Positions 22,245-29,545 of a stretch of 29,545 nucleotides of DNA are shown here, piece by piece. The stretch is from an uncultured Acidobacteriaceae bacterium (GTDB lineage: Bacteria > Acidobacteriota > Terriglobia > Terriglobales > Acidobacteriaceae): positions 1-29,545 of the forward strand of contig CAIMNN010000513.1 of NCBI GenBank assembly GCA_903842845.1. The letters are read 5' to 3'. Position numbers and translations under genes: made by a program. Position 1 is the first letter of the stretch. The number at the start of each line of letters is the position of its first letter. The notes under the pieces were generated by a model. The model worked only from the letters and a program-made list of their open reading frames with translations, had not been told where the DNA came from and searched no databases.

Positions 22245-24410
22245 ATGGCAGTCATTGTCACCAACTCGGTCGAAACTGGCGCGCACAACAAAGGCGTGAC
22301 CAAGGAACTCCTCGTTGAGTTCTACCGGCTCATGTACCTCTCGCGCCGCATTGACGACCGCGAGATCATGCTCAAGCGCCAGCAGAAGATCTACTTCCAG
22401 ATCAGCGGCGCCGGCCACGAGGCTTTGCAAGTGGCCGCGGGCAAGGCCATGCGCTCGGGCTACGACTGGTTCTCGCTCTACTATCGCGACCGCGCGCTCT
22501 GCCTGGCGCTCGGCTGCACAGCTGACGAGATGCTGCTGCAAGCCGTGGGCGCGGCAACCGACCCCTACAGCGGCGGCCGTCAGATGCCGACACACTGGAG
22601 CAGCACCGAGCGGCACATCATTGGAATTTCTTCCTCGACGACCACACAGCTTCTGCATGCCGTCGGTTGCGCCGAGGCAGGTCGCTACTTTGCCAAGCAC
22701 CCTGAAGCCGCTGCGGTCCCCGAAGGCATCAACTTCGACTATCGCCGCTTCACCAATGTCACCTTCCACGGCGACGAGGTCGCGTTGACCACCGTAGGCG
22801 AAGGTTCAACCTCTCAGGGCGAGTTCTGGGAGGCGTTGAACACCGCCTCTAATCAAAAGCTGCCGGTCATTTTCTGCGTTGAAGACAACGGCTACGCAAT
22901 TTCCACTCCGCGCGAGGTCAACACGCCCGGCGGCAGTATCAGCAAGCTGGTCGCGAACTTCCCAAACTTCCATTTCGCTGAAGTGGACGGCACCGACCCC
23001 GAGGCCAGCTACAACTGCTTTGCTGAAGCTGTGGCATATTGCCGCGCGGGCAAGGGCCCGGCCTTTGTCCACGCGCACTGCGTCCGGCTTTACTCGCACT
23101 CGCTCTCAGATGACGACAAACTTTACCGCACCGCCGAAGAGCGCGATGCCGACGCGCTGCGCGATCCCATTCATAAGTTTCAGATGCGGCTACTGCGCGA
23201 GAACGTTCTCACCGCGGAAGAGATAACGGCGCTTGAGCACAAGGTCGACCAGGAAGTCGAGGCGGCAAGTGAGCGCGCGTTAGCTGCACCGTTGCCTGAG
23301 GTCAGCTCCATCACCGAGCACGTTTACTCCGAAGACCTGAATCCTACCGACCCGGCAATCGCTACCCAGCCTGAGTTCGAAGGCGGCGACCGCACCATGG
23401 CCGACCTCATCAACCACTGCCTGCACGACGAGATGCATCGCGACCCGCGCATCGTCATCTACGGCGAAGACGTGGCTGATGCAAGCCGCACCGACGCGCT
23501 TGAAGAGGTCAAGGGCAAAGGCGGCGTCTTCAAGCTCACTGCCGGTTTGCAGCGTGAGTTTGGCTCAGAGCGCGTCTTCAACTCGCCGCTCGCTGAGGCC
23601 AACATCGTCGGCCGCGCTTTCGGTTATGCCATCCGCGGCATGAAGCCGGTCGTTGAAATTCAGTTCTTCGATTACATCTGGCCCGCAATGCACCAGATCC
23701 GCAATGAGCTCTCGGTGATGCGTTGGCGCACCAACGGCGACTGGGCTTGCCCGGTCGTAATCCGCGTGCCCATTGGCGGCTATCTCACCGGAGGAGCTGT
23801 TTATCACTCCGGCTCGGGCGAGTCCATCTTCACGCACCTGCCAGGTCTGCGCGTCGTCTTCCCGTCGAACGCGCTAGACGCGAACGGTCTTCTGCGCACT
23901 GCCATTCGCTGCGCTGACCCCGTGCTCTTCCTGGAGCACAAGCGCCTCTACCGCGAGACCCACGACCGCGCGCCATACCCAGGCCCGGAGTACATCATCC
24001 CCTTCGGCAAGGCGCGGACAGTGCGCGAAGGCAGCGACCTTACCGTCATCACATACGGCGCAGTTGTTCCGCGCGCGTTGCAGGCCGCGATGCGCGCAGA
24101 ACGCGAGCACAACATCAGCGTCGAGATTCTCGACCTGCGCACACTCGCCCCATACGATTGGGAGGCGATTGCCGAAAGCGTTCGCAAAACAAGCCGCGTT
24201 ATTGTTGCGCATGAGGACATGCTCAGCTGGGGTTACGGTGCCGAGATTGCAGCGCGCATTGCCGATGAGCTCTTTGACGACCTAGATGCGCCGGTCCGCC
24301 GCGTTGCATCGATGGACACCTATGTCGCCTACCAGCCCATCCTCGAAGACGCAATCCTGCCTCAGCCTGAGCATCTGCTTCAGGCAATGGTGGAGTTGAA
24401 GAAGTACTAA
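22245..24410 (+). CDS. 2-oxoacid dehydrogenase E1, fused alpha and beta subunits
   Basis: A thiamine-diphosphate enzyme that decarboxylates a 2-oxoacid and hands the acyl group to lipoyl-E2. The 721-residue product is E1 alpha (about 1-375) joined by a short linker to E1 beta (about 390-721). The alpha half shows SGAGHEALQVAAG, DWFSLYYRDRALCLALG, and the cofactor motif GEGSTSQGEFWEALNTAS...VEDNGYAIS. The beta half shows YGEDVAD, FNSPLAEANIVGRAFGYAIRG, VRVPIGG and LRTLAPYDWEAI. ATG 22245 is used because AGGAGGG lies 6 bases upstream; an ATG at 22239 is too close to that site. Branched-chain or acetoin-type substrate is likely but not shown. No E2 or E3 gene is in the window. Confidence 0.93.
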   Translation: MAVIVTNSVETGAHNKGVTKELLVEFYRLMYLSRRIDDREIMLKRQQKIYFQISGAGHEALQVAAGKAMRSGYDWFSLYYRDRALCLALGCTADEMLLQAVGAATDPYSGGRQMPTHWSSTERHIIGISSSTTTQLLHAVGCAEAGRYFAKHPEAAAVPEGINFDYRRFTNVTFHGDEVALTTVGEGSTSQGEFWEALNTASNQKLPVIFCVEDNGYAISTPREVNTPGGSISKLVANFPNFHFAEVDGTDPEASYNCFAEAVAYCRAGKGPAFVHAHCVRLYSHSLSDDDKLYRTAEERDADALRDPIHKFQMRLLRENVLTAEEITALEHKVDQEVEAASERALAAPLPEVSSITEHVYSEDLNPTDPAIATQPEFEGGDRTMADLINHCLHDEMHRDPRIVIYGEDVADASRTDALEEVKGKGGVFKLTAGLQREFGSERVFNSPLAEANIVGRAFGYAIRGMKPVVEIQFFDYIWPAMHQIRNELSVMRWRTNGDWACPVVIRVPIGGYLTGGAVYHSGSGESIFTHLPGLRVVFPSNALDANGLLRTAIRCADPVLFLEHKRLYRETHDRAPYPGPEYIIPFGKARTVREGSDLTVITYGAVVPRALQAAMRAEREHNISVEILDLRTLAPYDWEAIAESVRKTSRVIVAHEDMLSWGYGAEIAARIADELFDDLDAPVRRVASMDTYVAYQPILEDAILPQPEHLLQAMVELKKY

Positions 24411-24413
24411 AGA

Positions 24414-24441
24414 CAGATATCAGAAGTCAGGGATCAGACAA
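24414..24441 (+). repeat. Heptamer array after the E1 stop, degenerate CAG units
   Basis: CAGATAT, CAGAAGT, CAGGGAT and CAGACAA follow one another with no gap, starting 3 bases after the stop codon of the E1 gene and running into the terminator. The units are more decayed than at 3534-3568 but keep the 7-base period. Confidence 0.75.
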
Positions 24442-24478
24442 AAGGCAAGCGGGAATTTATCCCGCTTGCCTTTTATTT
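24440..24478 (+). terminator. Bidirectional rho-independent terminator
   Basis: AAAAGGCAAGCGGGA pairs fully with TCCCGCTTGCCTTTT around a five-base loop (ATTTA). It serves both the E1 gene and the convergent DUF2846 gene, whose stop is at 24479. Confidence 0.95.
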
Positions 24479-25057
24479 CTACTTCGCCGCCGGTTTATCG
24501 GCTGGTTTATCCGTCGGCTGCTCGATCGGCTGTGCGAGATGCAGCTTGCTCATCTCTTTGGCACCGACGCCTGGGTCCTGCATAGTCACCTTGATGCCTG
24601 TGGCCATCGCCTCCGAGGTCCATTTCATGTAGTAGGTTTTGCCGGCCTCGGCGTCGAAGCGGATGCGCTCGTTCTCCTTCTTCGTTTCATTCTTTATCGC
24701 CGCGTAGCTGGACATGGCTGCGCCGCCTGCATAGTACATCTCAGGCAAACCGACTACTACCACCGTGCCAGGGGCCACTTCCATCCAGGCATACTCGCCA
24801 TTCTTGAGGTATGCCCAGTAAATGCCATTGATGTAGAGATGGTCGTGCGCCGCTGAACCGGTGAATCGGCTGGGGCGGTAGATGTAAACCAGAGCCTTCC
24901 CAGCCCCAGGCGCTGCCGGTGCTGGTTTTGCTTCCGGCGCTGGTTTTGCCTCTTGCGCTTGGGCCGTCTTCAAACCGGCAAAAAGAAGTATTGCGAAGAA
25001 CATGAATAACGTGATTCGTGCGAGTCTCAGCAACTCGCCGCTGTTTCTGGTTGTCAT
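24479..25057 (-). CDS. DUF2846-domain exported protein
   Basis: A 192-residue protein with a signal peptide (about 1-35, ITLFMFFAILLFAGLKTAQAQ), an Ala/Pro/Lys-rich linker (EAKPAPEAKPAPAAPG) and a DUF2846 domain (about 55-160). That domain is seen from KALVYIYRPSRFTGSAAHDHLYING to AYLKNGEYAWMEVAPGTVVV and FDAEAGKTYYMKW. It ends with a Pro/Lys/Asp-rich tail. The ATG at 25057 is preceded by GGGGAGGA about 9 bases upstream; a longer frame to 25255 has no such support. DUF2846 proteins are envelope proteins of unknown role. There is no lipobox cysteine, so it is not obviously a lipoprotein. Confidence 0.8.
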   Translation of the reverse strand: MTTRNSGELLRLARITLFMFFAILLFAGLKTAQAQEAKPAPEAKPAPAAPGAGKALVYIYRPSRFTGSAAHDHLYINGIYWAYLKNGEYAWMEVAPGTVVVVGLPEMYYAGGAAMSSYAAIKNETKKENERIRFDAEAGKTYYMKWTSEAMATGIKVTMQDPGVGAKEMSKLHLAQPIEQPTDKPADKPAAK

Positions 25058-25359
25058 TTTTTGGATTCCTCCCCATCGTTTTTTTGAAGTGAATAAACTT
25101 GCATTGGCTCTGCGGGGAAGTTCAGAGTCAGCTTTTAACCGGGATTGCGAAGACGGTTTCCCGGACGCACAAATTGTACGCGCCTCCGACGCTGCTGTAA
25201 TGTTTATTTCTATGGTGGACTGTGACGAGTATGACGAGCGATGAGATCGGCTCAATCACAGGCTCTCTTTTACTATTCCAGTCCTCATAGTTATAGTTTG
25301 AATGTGGTTTGTATTTATCTGATCTCTGTTCTCTGAACTCTACTCTCTGCCTCCTGCCT
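25058..25359. other. 302-base divergent intergenic region with a heptamer array at its right end
   Basis: It separates the DUF2846 gene from the glycosyltransferase. It contains the array at 25315-25358 and AT-rich stretches (for example around 25280-25320). I see no coding frame and no firm promoter. Confidence 0.6.
25315..25358 (-). repeat. Heptamer array CAGAGNN on the minus strand, six units
   Basis: Read on the minus strand the units are CAGGAGG, CAGAGAG, TAGAGTT, CAGAGAA, CAGAGAT and CAGATAA, contiguous with a 7-base period. On the plus strand this is a pyrimidine-rich tract that ends four bases before the glycosyltransferase ATG at 25360. Confidence 0.8.
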
Positions 25360-26526
25360 ATGCGAATTCTACTGATAGCCAACTACCGGCCCGACGCACA
25401 GCAAAGCATGCAGCGCTATGCCGACTGGCTGGAGCGCGCGCTCATTGGCCGCGGTCATCAGGTCACCGTCATCAGGCCCGAGCCGTTCTTCTCGCGGCTG
25501 ACCTTCGGGACTCGCCGACTCGGTGCAGTAGCCAAGTATCTCGGCTACATCGACAAGTTCGTCCTATTCCCATTCAAGCTGCGTTCACAGGCGCGCAAGC
25601 ACGAAGTCACACATATCCTCGACCACTCGAACTCGATGTATATGGCGCATCTCCGCGGCCGACGCGCGCTCATCACCGCGCATGACCTGCTCGCCGTCCG
25701 TGCTGCGCTTGGTGAATTTCCTGAAGCTGGCACCGGCTGGTCCGGGCGCATTCTGCAAAGGTGGATTCTTCGCGGTCTCGCAATATCACCGCGCTTTATT
25801 TCTGTTTCACAAAAAACCGCTGGCGACCTCTTCGCGCTGCTGCCGCAAACTCCAGCAGAGAATCTCTCCGTCATTCCCAATCCACTCAACTGGCCTTACA
25901 AGCCGACTTCACAACGCCCTGCATTCGTCGGCATCCCCGAGCCTCACCGCACTCAACTCAGCAACGGCGCGCCGTACATCTTTCACGTCGGCGCGAACCA
26001 GTGGTACAAAAACCGGCTCGGCGTATTGAAGATTTTTTCAGAGCTTCGCAAACTCCCCGGCTTCACCGGTACAAAACTTTTAATGGCCGGTAAGCCGTGG
26101 ACACTACCGATGCGCGAGTTCCACAGCGTGGCCGGGCTCGGCGAGTGCGCCTTCGAGCTCGGCACGCTTGAGACAACGGAAATGCAGGCCTGCTACTCAC
26201 ACGCGCTGGCGTTGCTGTTTCCATCGCTCGAAGAAGGCTTCGGTTGGCCGCTTGTTGAAGCGCAGGCCTGCGGCTGCCCGGTCATCACTTCAAACCGCCC
26301 ACCGATGAACTGGGTCGCTGGCGCATCCGCCGAATTCAATCCGCCTGCCGCGTTGTTAATTGACCCGACCGATCCCGCCACCGCCGCCCGCACCATCGCC
26401 GCCGAACTTGCACCCAACCGAGGCGCGCTGATTGACGCCGGCTTCAAAAACCTCGCCCGCTACGACGAGGCGCAGATTCTCGACGAATACTGCTCACTGT
26501 ATGAATCTGTAGCTCAGGGCAAGTAA
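25360..26526 (+). CDS. Glycosyltransferase, GT-B fold (GT4-like)
   Basis: A 388-residue GT-B glycosyltransferase that adds a sugar from a nucleotide-sugar donor to a growing glycan at the cytoplasmic face. The N-terminal Rossmann domain starts MRILLIANYRPDAQQSMQRYADWL; the C-terminal domain carries HVGANQWYKNRLG and the donor-site motif Glu292-x7-Glu300 in EEGFGWPLVEAQACGCPVI. No signal peptide. ATG 25360 is the start because translation upstream crosses the pyrimidine-rich heptamer array; there is no Shine-Dalgarno sequence at all. It is followed, 59 bases on, by an MsbA-like exporter in the same direction, which fits a lipid-linked glycan pathway. Donor and acceptor are unknown. Confidence 0.88.
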   Translation: MRILLIANYRPDAQQSMQRYADWLERALIGRGHQVTVIRPEPFFSRLTFGTRRLGAVAKYLGYIDKFVLFPFKLRSQARKHEVTHILDHSNSMYMAHLRGRRALITAHDLLAVRAALGEFPEAGTGWSGRILQRWILRGLAISPRFISVSQKTAGDLFALLPQTPAENLSVIPNPLNWPYKPTSQRPAFVGIPEPHRTQLSNGAPYIFHVGANQWYKNRLGVLKIFSELRKLPGFTGTKLLMAGKPWTLPMREFHSVAGLGECAFELGTLETTEMQACYSHALALLFPSLEEGFGWPLVEAQACGCPVITSNRPPMNWVAGASAEFNPPAALLIDPTDPATAARTIAAELAPNRGALIDAGFKNLARYDEAQILDEYCSLYESVAQGK

Positions 26527-26585
26527 AATAGACCGATGACCAACGCAGTTCAGGCAATCAGCGCAAATGGGGTGAAGCTGTGCAG

Positions 26586-28436
26586 ATGAGAAACTTCTTC
26601 CGCCTCATGCGTTATGGCCTGCCTTATCTGCTTCAGGGCATTCCCGGCGTAATTTTGCTTGCAGTGGTTGGCTTACTCGACGCGTTGCGCGTCCTGCTCT
26701 TCGTCCCCATTCTTGGCGTTGTGCTCAATCCCCAGAATTCCACTCAGCATCTCTGGCTTTTTGGCGAAAACACACCTCAATGGATTCAGATCGATCTCCA
26801 TAATTTCGTTCCTTCTTATTTTCACAACGCATGGTCGGTCGTCGCCTTTGCGCTTATCGTCTCAACGCTCATCAAAGGCATCTGCGACTACCTCGGCACT
26901 TACCTCGTCAACTACGCCGGCTTCGGAACCATCACCGACCTGCGCAATCATCTCTACGAGACCATTCTCCGCCGCTCCATCAGCTTCTTCCATCGCCACC
27001 CCACCGGCACAATCCTCTCCACTCTCATCAACGACGTCGAGCGCACGCAACTGGCCGTTAGTTCCGTCTTTAGTGAGTTCCTTCAGCAATTCTTCACCTT
27101 CCTCTTCACCGCCGCTGTTGTTATCTTCCTCGGTGGCCGATTGAGCTGGGCGCTGTTGCTGTTTATTCCTGTGGTCATCACCTCCTCGCGCCGCATTGGC
27201 CGCGAGGTTCGTACACGCACACGCTCAGGCCAAGACAAGCTCGCTGAAATTCAAAACATCCTCCATGAGACCATCACCGGCAATCGCATCGTCAAGGCAT
27301 TCAACAACGAGCTCGGCGAGATAGTCCGCTTCCGTTCAGCCGCCAGCCGCCTTTTCCGCGCCAACCTGCGCAGCGTACGCGTTCAATCCATCAGCTCGCC
27401 GCTGATGGACACTATCGGCTCCATCGCCATCGCGCTGCTCATTGGGCTCGGCCGCAACGAGATTCTGCACGGCCGCATGGACTCAAAGGTTTTCATCCCC
27501 TTCATCATCGCGCTCTTCAAGCTCTACGACCCGGTGCGCAAGTTCGCTTTCTTCTACAACAGTTTTCAACAGGCGATGGGCGCGTCCGGCTCCATCTTCA
27601 ACTTCCTTGATGTTGAAGACGACGTAAAAGAGCCCACACACCCGCGCAGCCTGAAGCCCTTCCATCAAGCAATCAAATTTGAGAACGTCTGCTTTGCCTA
27701 CTCCACTGAAGAGGGCGAGCGGCAGATTCTGCACGAGATCAATCTCGAGGTCAATGCAGGCGAAGTGCTGGCGCTAGTTGGCCCCAGCGGCGCGGGCAAA
27801 AGCACGCTCGTCAATCTGATTCCGCGCTTTTATGACGTCAGCCTCGGCCGCATCCTCATCGACGGTGCCGACATCCGCTCTGTCAGTCTCAACACGCTGC
27901 GCAAGCAGATTGGCCAGGTGACACAAGAGACAATCCTCTTCAACGACACAGTGCGCAACAACATCGCCTACGGCCAACCCGACGCTACCCAAACTCAAGT
28001 CGAAGCCGCAGCACGCGCCGCGCTAGCGCACGAGTTTATTCTTCAAATGCCGCAAGGATACGAGACCATCATCGGCGAAAAAGGCTTCCGTCTCTCCGGC
28101 GGCGAGCGTCAACGTATGGCAATCGCGCGCGCCATCCTCAAGAACTCGCCGATTCTCATCCTCGACGAAGCCACATCGGCGCTTGACTCAGAGAGCGAAT
28201 CACTGGTGCAGGCCGCGCTTGCCAACCTGATGCAGGGCCGTACATCGGTCGTCATCGCGCATCGTCTCTCCACAGTGCGCAAGGCCAATCGCATCGTCGT
28301 ACTCGAAGATGGCCGCATCACATCAATCGGCACGCACGATGAGCTGCTCAACTGCTCGGCCACTTATCAGCGCCTCAACCAATTGCAATTTATGGACTCG
28401 CATGAGCCTGCCATCGTTGAGGCTGAAATTGAATAG
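26586..28436 (+). CDS. MsbA-like ABC exporter, fused membrane and ATPase domains
   Basis: A 616-residue half-transporter that works as a dimer to flip lipids or lipid-linked sugars across the inner membrane. Six membrane helices occupy about 1-330. The ATPase domain (about 360-595) has Walker A GPSGAGKST at about 399-407, signature LSGGERQR, Walker B ILILDEATSALD and the switch His in VIAHRLST. ATG 26586 is used; GTG 26580 is possible, and both have weak ribosome-binding sites. A 17-codon frame at 26536-26589 (MTNAVQAISANGVKLCR) overlaps it as ATGA and might be a leader. The gene follows the glycosyltransferase and precedes yicC; lipid A or another surface glycolipid is the likely cargo. Confidence 0.92.
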   Translation: MRNFFRLMRYGLPYLLQGIPGVILLAVVGLLDALRVLLFVPILGVVLNPQNSTQHLWLFGENTPQWIQIDLHNFVPSYFHNAWSVVAFALIVSTLIKGICDYLGTYLVNYAGFGTITDLRNHLYETILRRSISFFHRHPTGTILSTLINDVERTQLAVSSVFSEFLQQFFTFLFTAAVVIFLGGRLSWALLLFIPVVITSSRRIGREVRTRTRSGQDKLAEIQNILHETITGNRIVKAFNNELGEIVRFRSAASRLFRANLRSVRVQSISSPLMDTIGSIAIALLIGLGRNEILHGRMDSKVFIPFIIALFKLYDPVRKFAFFYNSFQQAMGASGSIFNFLDVEDDVKEPTHPRSLKPFHQAIKFENVCFAYSTEEGERQILHEINLEVNAGEVLALVGPSGAGKSTLVNLIPRFYDVSLGRILIDGADIRSVSLNTLRKQIGQVTQETILFNDTVRNNIAYGQPDATQTQVEAAARAALAHEFILQMPQGYETIIGEKGFRLSGGERQRMAIARAILKNSPILILDEATSALDSESESLVQAALANLMQGRTSVVIAHRLSTVRKANRIVVLEDGRITSIGTHDELLNCSATYQRLNQLQFMDSHEPAIVEAEIE

Positions 28437-28470
28437 AGAAGGGAATTAGCATGATGAAGAGGTTCACACT

Positions 28471-29370
28471 GTGACCATCCACTCCATGACCGGATTTGCC
28501 CGCGTGCAGGTGCGCGTCAACGATCGCATCGCTTATCTACTCAGCCTGAAGGGCGTCAATCACCGCTTCCTTGATCTCTCGCTGCGTCTGCCCTCGGGTC
28601 TCGACGCGCTTGAAGTCGAGCTGCGCCGCATCCTCAAGGACAACCTCATCCGCGGCCACGTCGACCTCACACTCCAAATCGACCGCCAGGCCCAGCAGCG
28701 CGCCGCATACAACCGCGAAGCCCTCGCCGCCTACATCGACTCATTCCGCGCCGCACGCGAGGAGTTCACGCTCACGAGCGAGCCAGACCTCAACCAGATC
28801 TTCCGCCTGCCCGGCATCTTCGACTCCGACTCGCGCGCCAACACCGATGAAGACATGGCCGAGCTGGAAGCCAGCGTCCGCGAAAATATTCTGCCGCTCG
28901 TGGCCGAGTTCAAGCAGATGCGCGCACGCGAAGGCGAATCGCTCGATGAAATTCTAAACGCAACCCTCGACCGCCTTGCCGCAGCCGTCGCCAGTGTCGC
29001 CGAGATTCGCCCCGAGGTCGAAGCCCGCTATCAGGCTCGCCTAACCGAGCGGCTCACCGCTGCTGTCGGCGGAACCTTCGACAAGCAGCGCGTGCTCGAA
29101 GAGATTGCAGTGATGGTCGAGCGCAGCGACGTCGCCGAAGAGATGGAGCGTTTGACCACACACATCGGCCACTTCCGCGAGATTCTCAACACCGACGGCG
29201 AGGCCGGCAAAAAACTCGACTTCCTACTTCAGGAGATGAACCGCGAGGCCAACACGCTGCTCTCCAAGACCGGCGGCGCGGGCGGCAAGGGAACCCGCGT
29301 CACCGAGCTCGGCCTCGCCATGAAGTCCGAAATTGAAAAGGCGCGCGAACAGGTCCAGAACGTCGAGTAA
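28471..29370 (+). CDS. yicC: YicC-family endoribonuclease
   Basis: A 299-residue protein of the YicC/YloC family, endoribonucleases that act on small RNAs and mRNA and are found across bacteria. The N-terminus IHSMTGFARVQ and SLKGVNHRFLDLSLRLP is diagnostic, and the C-terminal domain ends in GKKLDFLLQEMNREANTLLSKTG...VTELGLAMKSEIEKAREQVQNVE, also diagnostic. Length is normal. The start is GTG 28471 with AAGAGG about 8 bases upstream, 34 bases after the ABC exporter, so it may be in that operon. In many bacteria yicC is followed by gmk (guanylate kinase); here the next gene is a convergent PIN-domain gene instead. Confidence 0.95.
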   Translation: MTIHSMTGFARVQVRVNDRIAYLLSLKGVNHRFLDLSLRLPSGLDALEVELRRILKDNLIRGHVDLTLQIDRQAQQRAAYNREALAAYIDSFRAAREEFTLTSEPDLNQIFRLPGIFDSDSRANTDEDMAELEASVRENILPLVAEFKQMRAREGESLDEILNATLDRLAAAVASVAEIRPEVEARYQARLTERLTAAVGGTFDKQRVLEEIAVMVERSDVAEEMERLTTHIGHFREILNTDGEAGKKLDFLLQEMNREANTLLSKTGGAGGKGTRVTELGLAMKSEIEKAREQVQNVE

Positions 29371-29378
29371 GCAATTGT

Positions 29379-29545
29379 CTAGCTGAGTTTTGAATCTAAT
29401 TTATTCATGGCATCTACGGCTGACAAAAGGATTAGCTTGTTGATCTTTTCCAGGCTTAGCATCGCTTTGTCTCCGGTGATTAACCAATCGCAATGTGCGG
29501 CAATCGCCGTCCCTATCACGACATCATCAGCATCATCCGCTGCCA
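29379..29545 (-). CDS. PIN-domain toxin-like protein, 5' part outside window
   Basis: The last 54 codons of a gene that enters from the right edge; no start codon lies inside the window. The visible end reads ADDADDVVIGTAIAAHCDW followed by LITGDKAML and SLEKI. Acidic residues in an ADDADD-type motif, a helix of small residues, and ITGDKxxL are the marks of the PIN (PilT N-terminal) RNase fold, especially the COG1569 toxin-like group. Such proteins are usually paired with an antitoxin gene just upstream, which would lie outside this window. The stop is 9 bases from the yicC stop, on the opposite strand. Confidence 0.75.
   Translation of the reverse strand, partial: AADDADDVVIGTAIAAHCDWLITGDKAMLSLEKINKLILLSAVDAMNKLDSKLS

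Overview
The window is about 29.5 kb of GC-rich bacterial chromosome, densely coded and with no phage, insertion sequence, rRNA, tRNA or CRISPR that I can recognise. Protein style and gene neighbourhoods suggest an Acidobacteriota member, probably class Terriglobia (Acidobacteriaceae-like). Pointers are the fused-subunit 2-oxoacid dehydrogenase E1, subunit c of ATP synthase with a signal-peptide-like N-terminus, an F0 operon separated from F1, and a DUF255 thioredoxin protein. This placement is inference from memory, not from a search.

Layout: 1-1908 (minus) holds lysS followed by the start of ymdB, overlapping by 4 bases. 2011-3989 (plus) is an F0-only ATP synthase operon (atpZ, atpI, atpB, atpE) closed by a strong terminator. 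4061-5864 has an exported protein of unknown role and a polyprenyl-phosphate sugar-1-phosphate transferase. 5867-10139 (minus) is a two-component pair: a PDZ / multi-membrane-span / GAF / PAS histidine kinase and an NtrC-class regulator, with a sigma-54-like site just upstream of the kinase. 10509-12373 (plus) is an ECF sigma factor, a membrane protein that looks like its anti-sigma factor, and a His-rich Spy/CpxP-like periplasmic protein, then a terminator. 12436-15267 (minus) has a glycerate 2-kinase, an alpha/beta hydrolase and a membrane-anchored protein whose frame is broken by an apparent 1-base loss. 15547-17904 (minus) looks like one operon: a 34-codon membrane ORF, a sugar-transporter-like permease and a PfkB sugar kinase.

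From 17978 almost everything is on the plus strand: an M20 metallopeptidase, a DUF255/YyaL-like thioredoxin-fold protein, two small exported proteins, a fused E1 alpha/beta 2-oxoacid dehydrogenase, then (minus) a DUF2846 protein, and (plus) a GT4-like glycosyltransferase, an MsbA-like ABC exporter and yicC. The right edge cuts a PIN-domain toxin-like gene on the minus strand that has no start inside the window.

Most unusual observations: (1) three intergenic arrays of a degenerate heptamer CAGAGNN, two of them starting 1-3 bases after a stop codon and one running into a start codon; (2) a sigma-54-like promoter in front of a kinase/NtrC-type pair, whose regulator has GAFTSA instead of GAFTGA; (3) an ECF / anti-sigma / His-rich Spy-like trio that resembles metal- or envelope-sensing CnrYXH in plan; (4) a reconstructable frameshift at about 15184; (5) an unannotatable-by-length 34-aa membrane ORF coupled to a permease; (6) a change in strand G/C bias near 20 kb. 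No complete novel defence or mobile system is visible.
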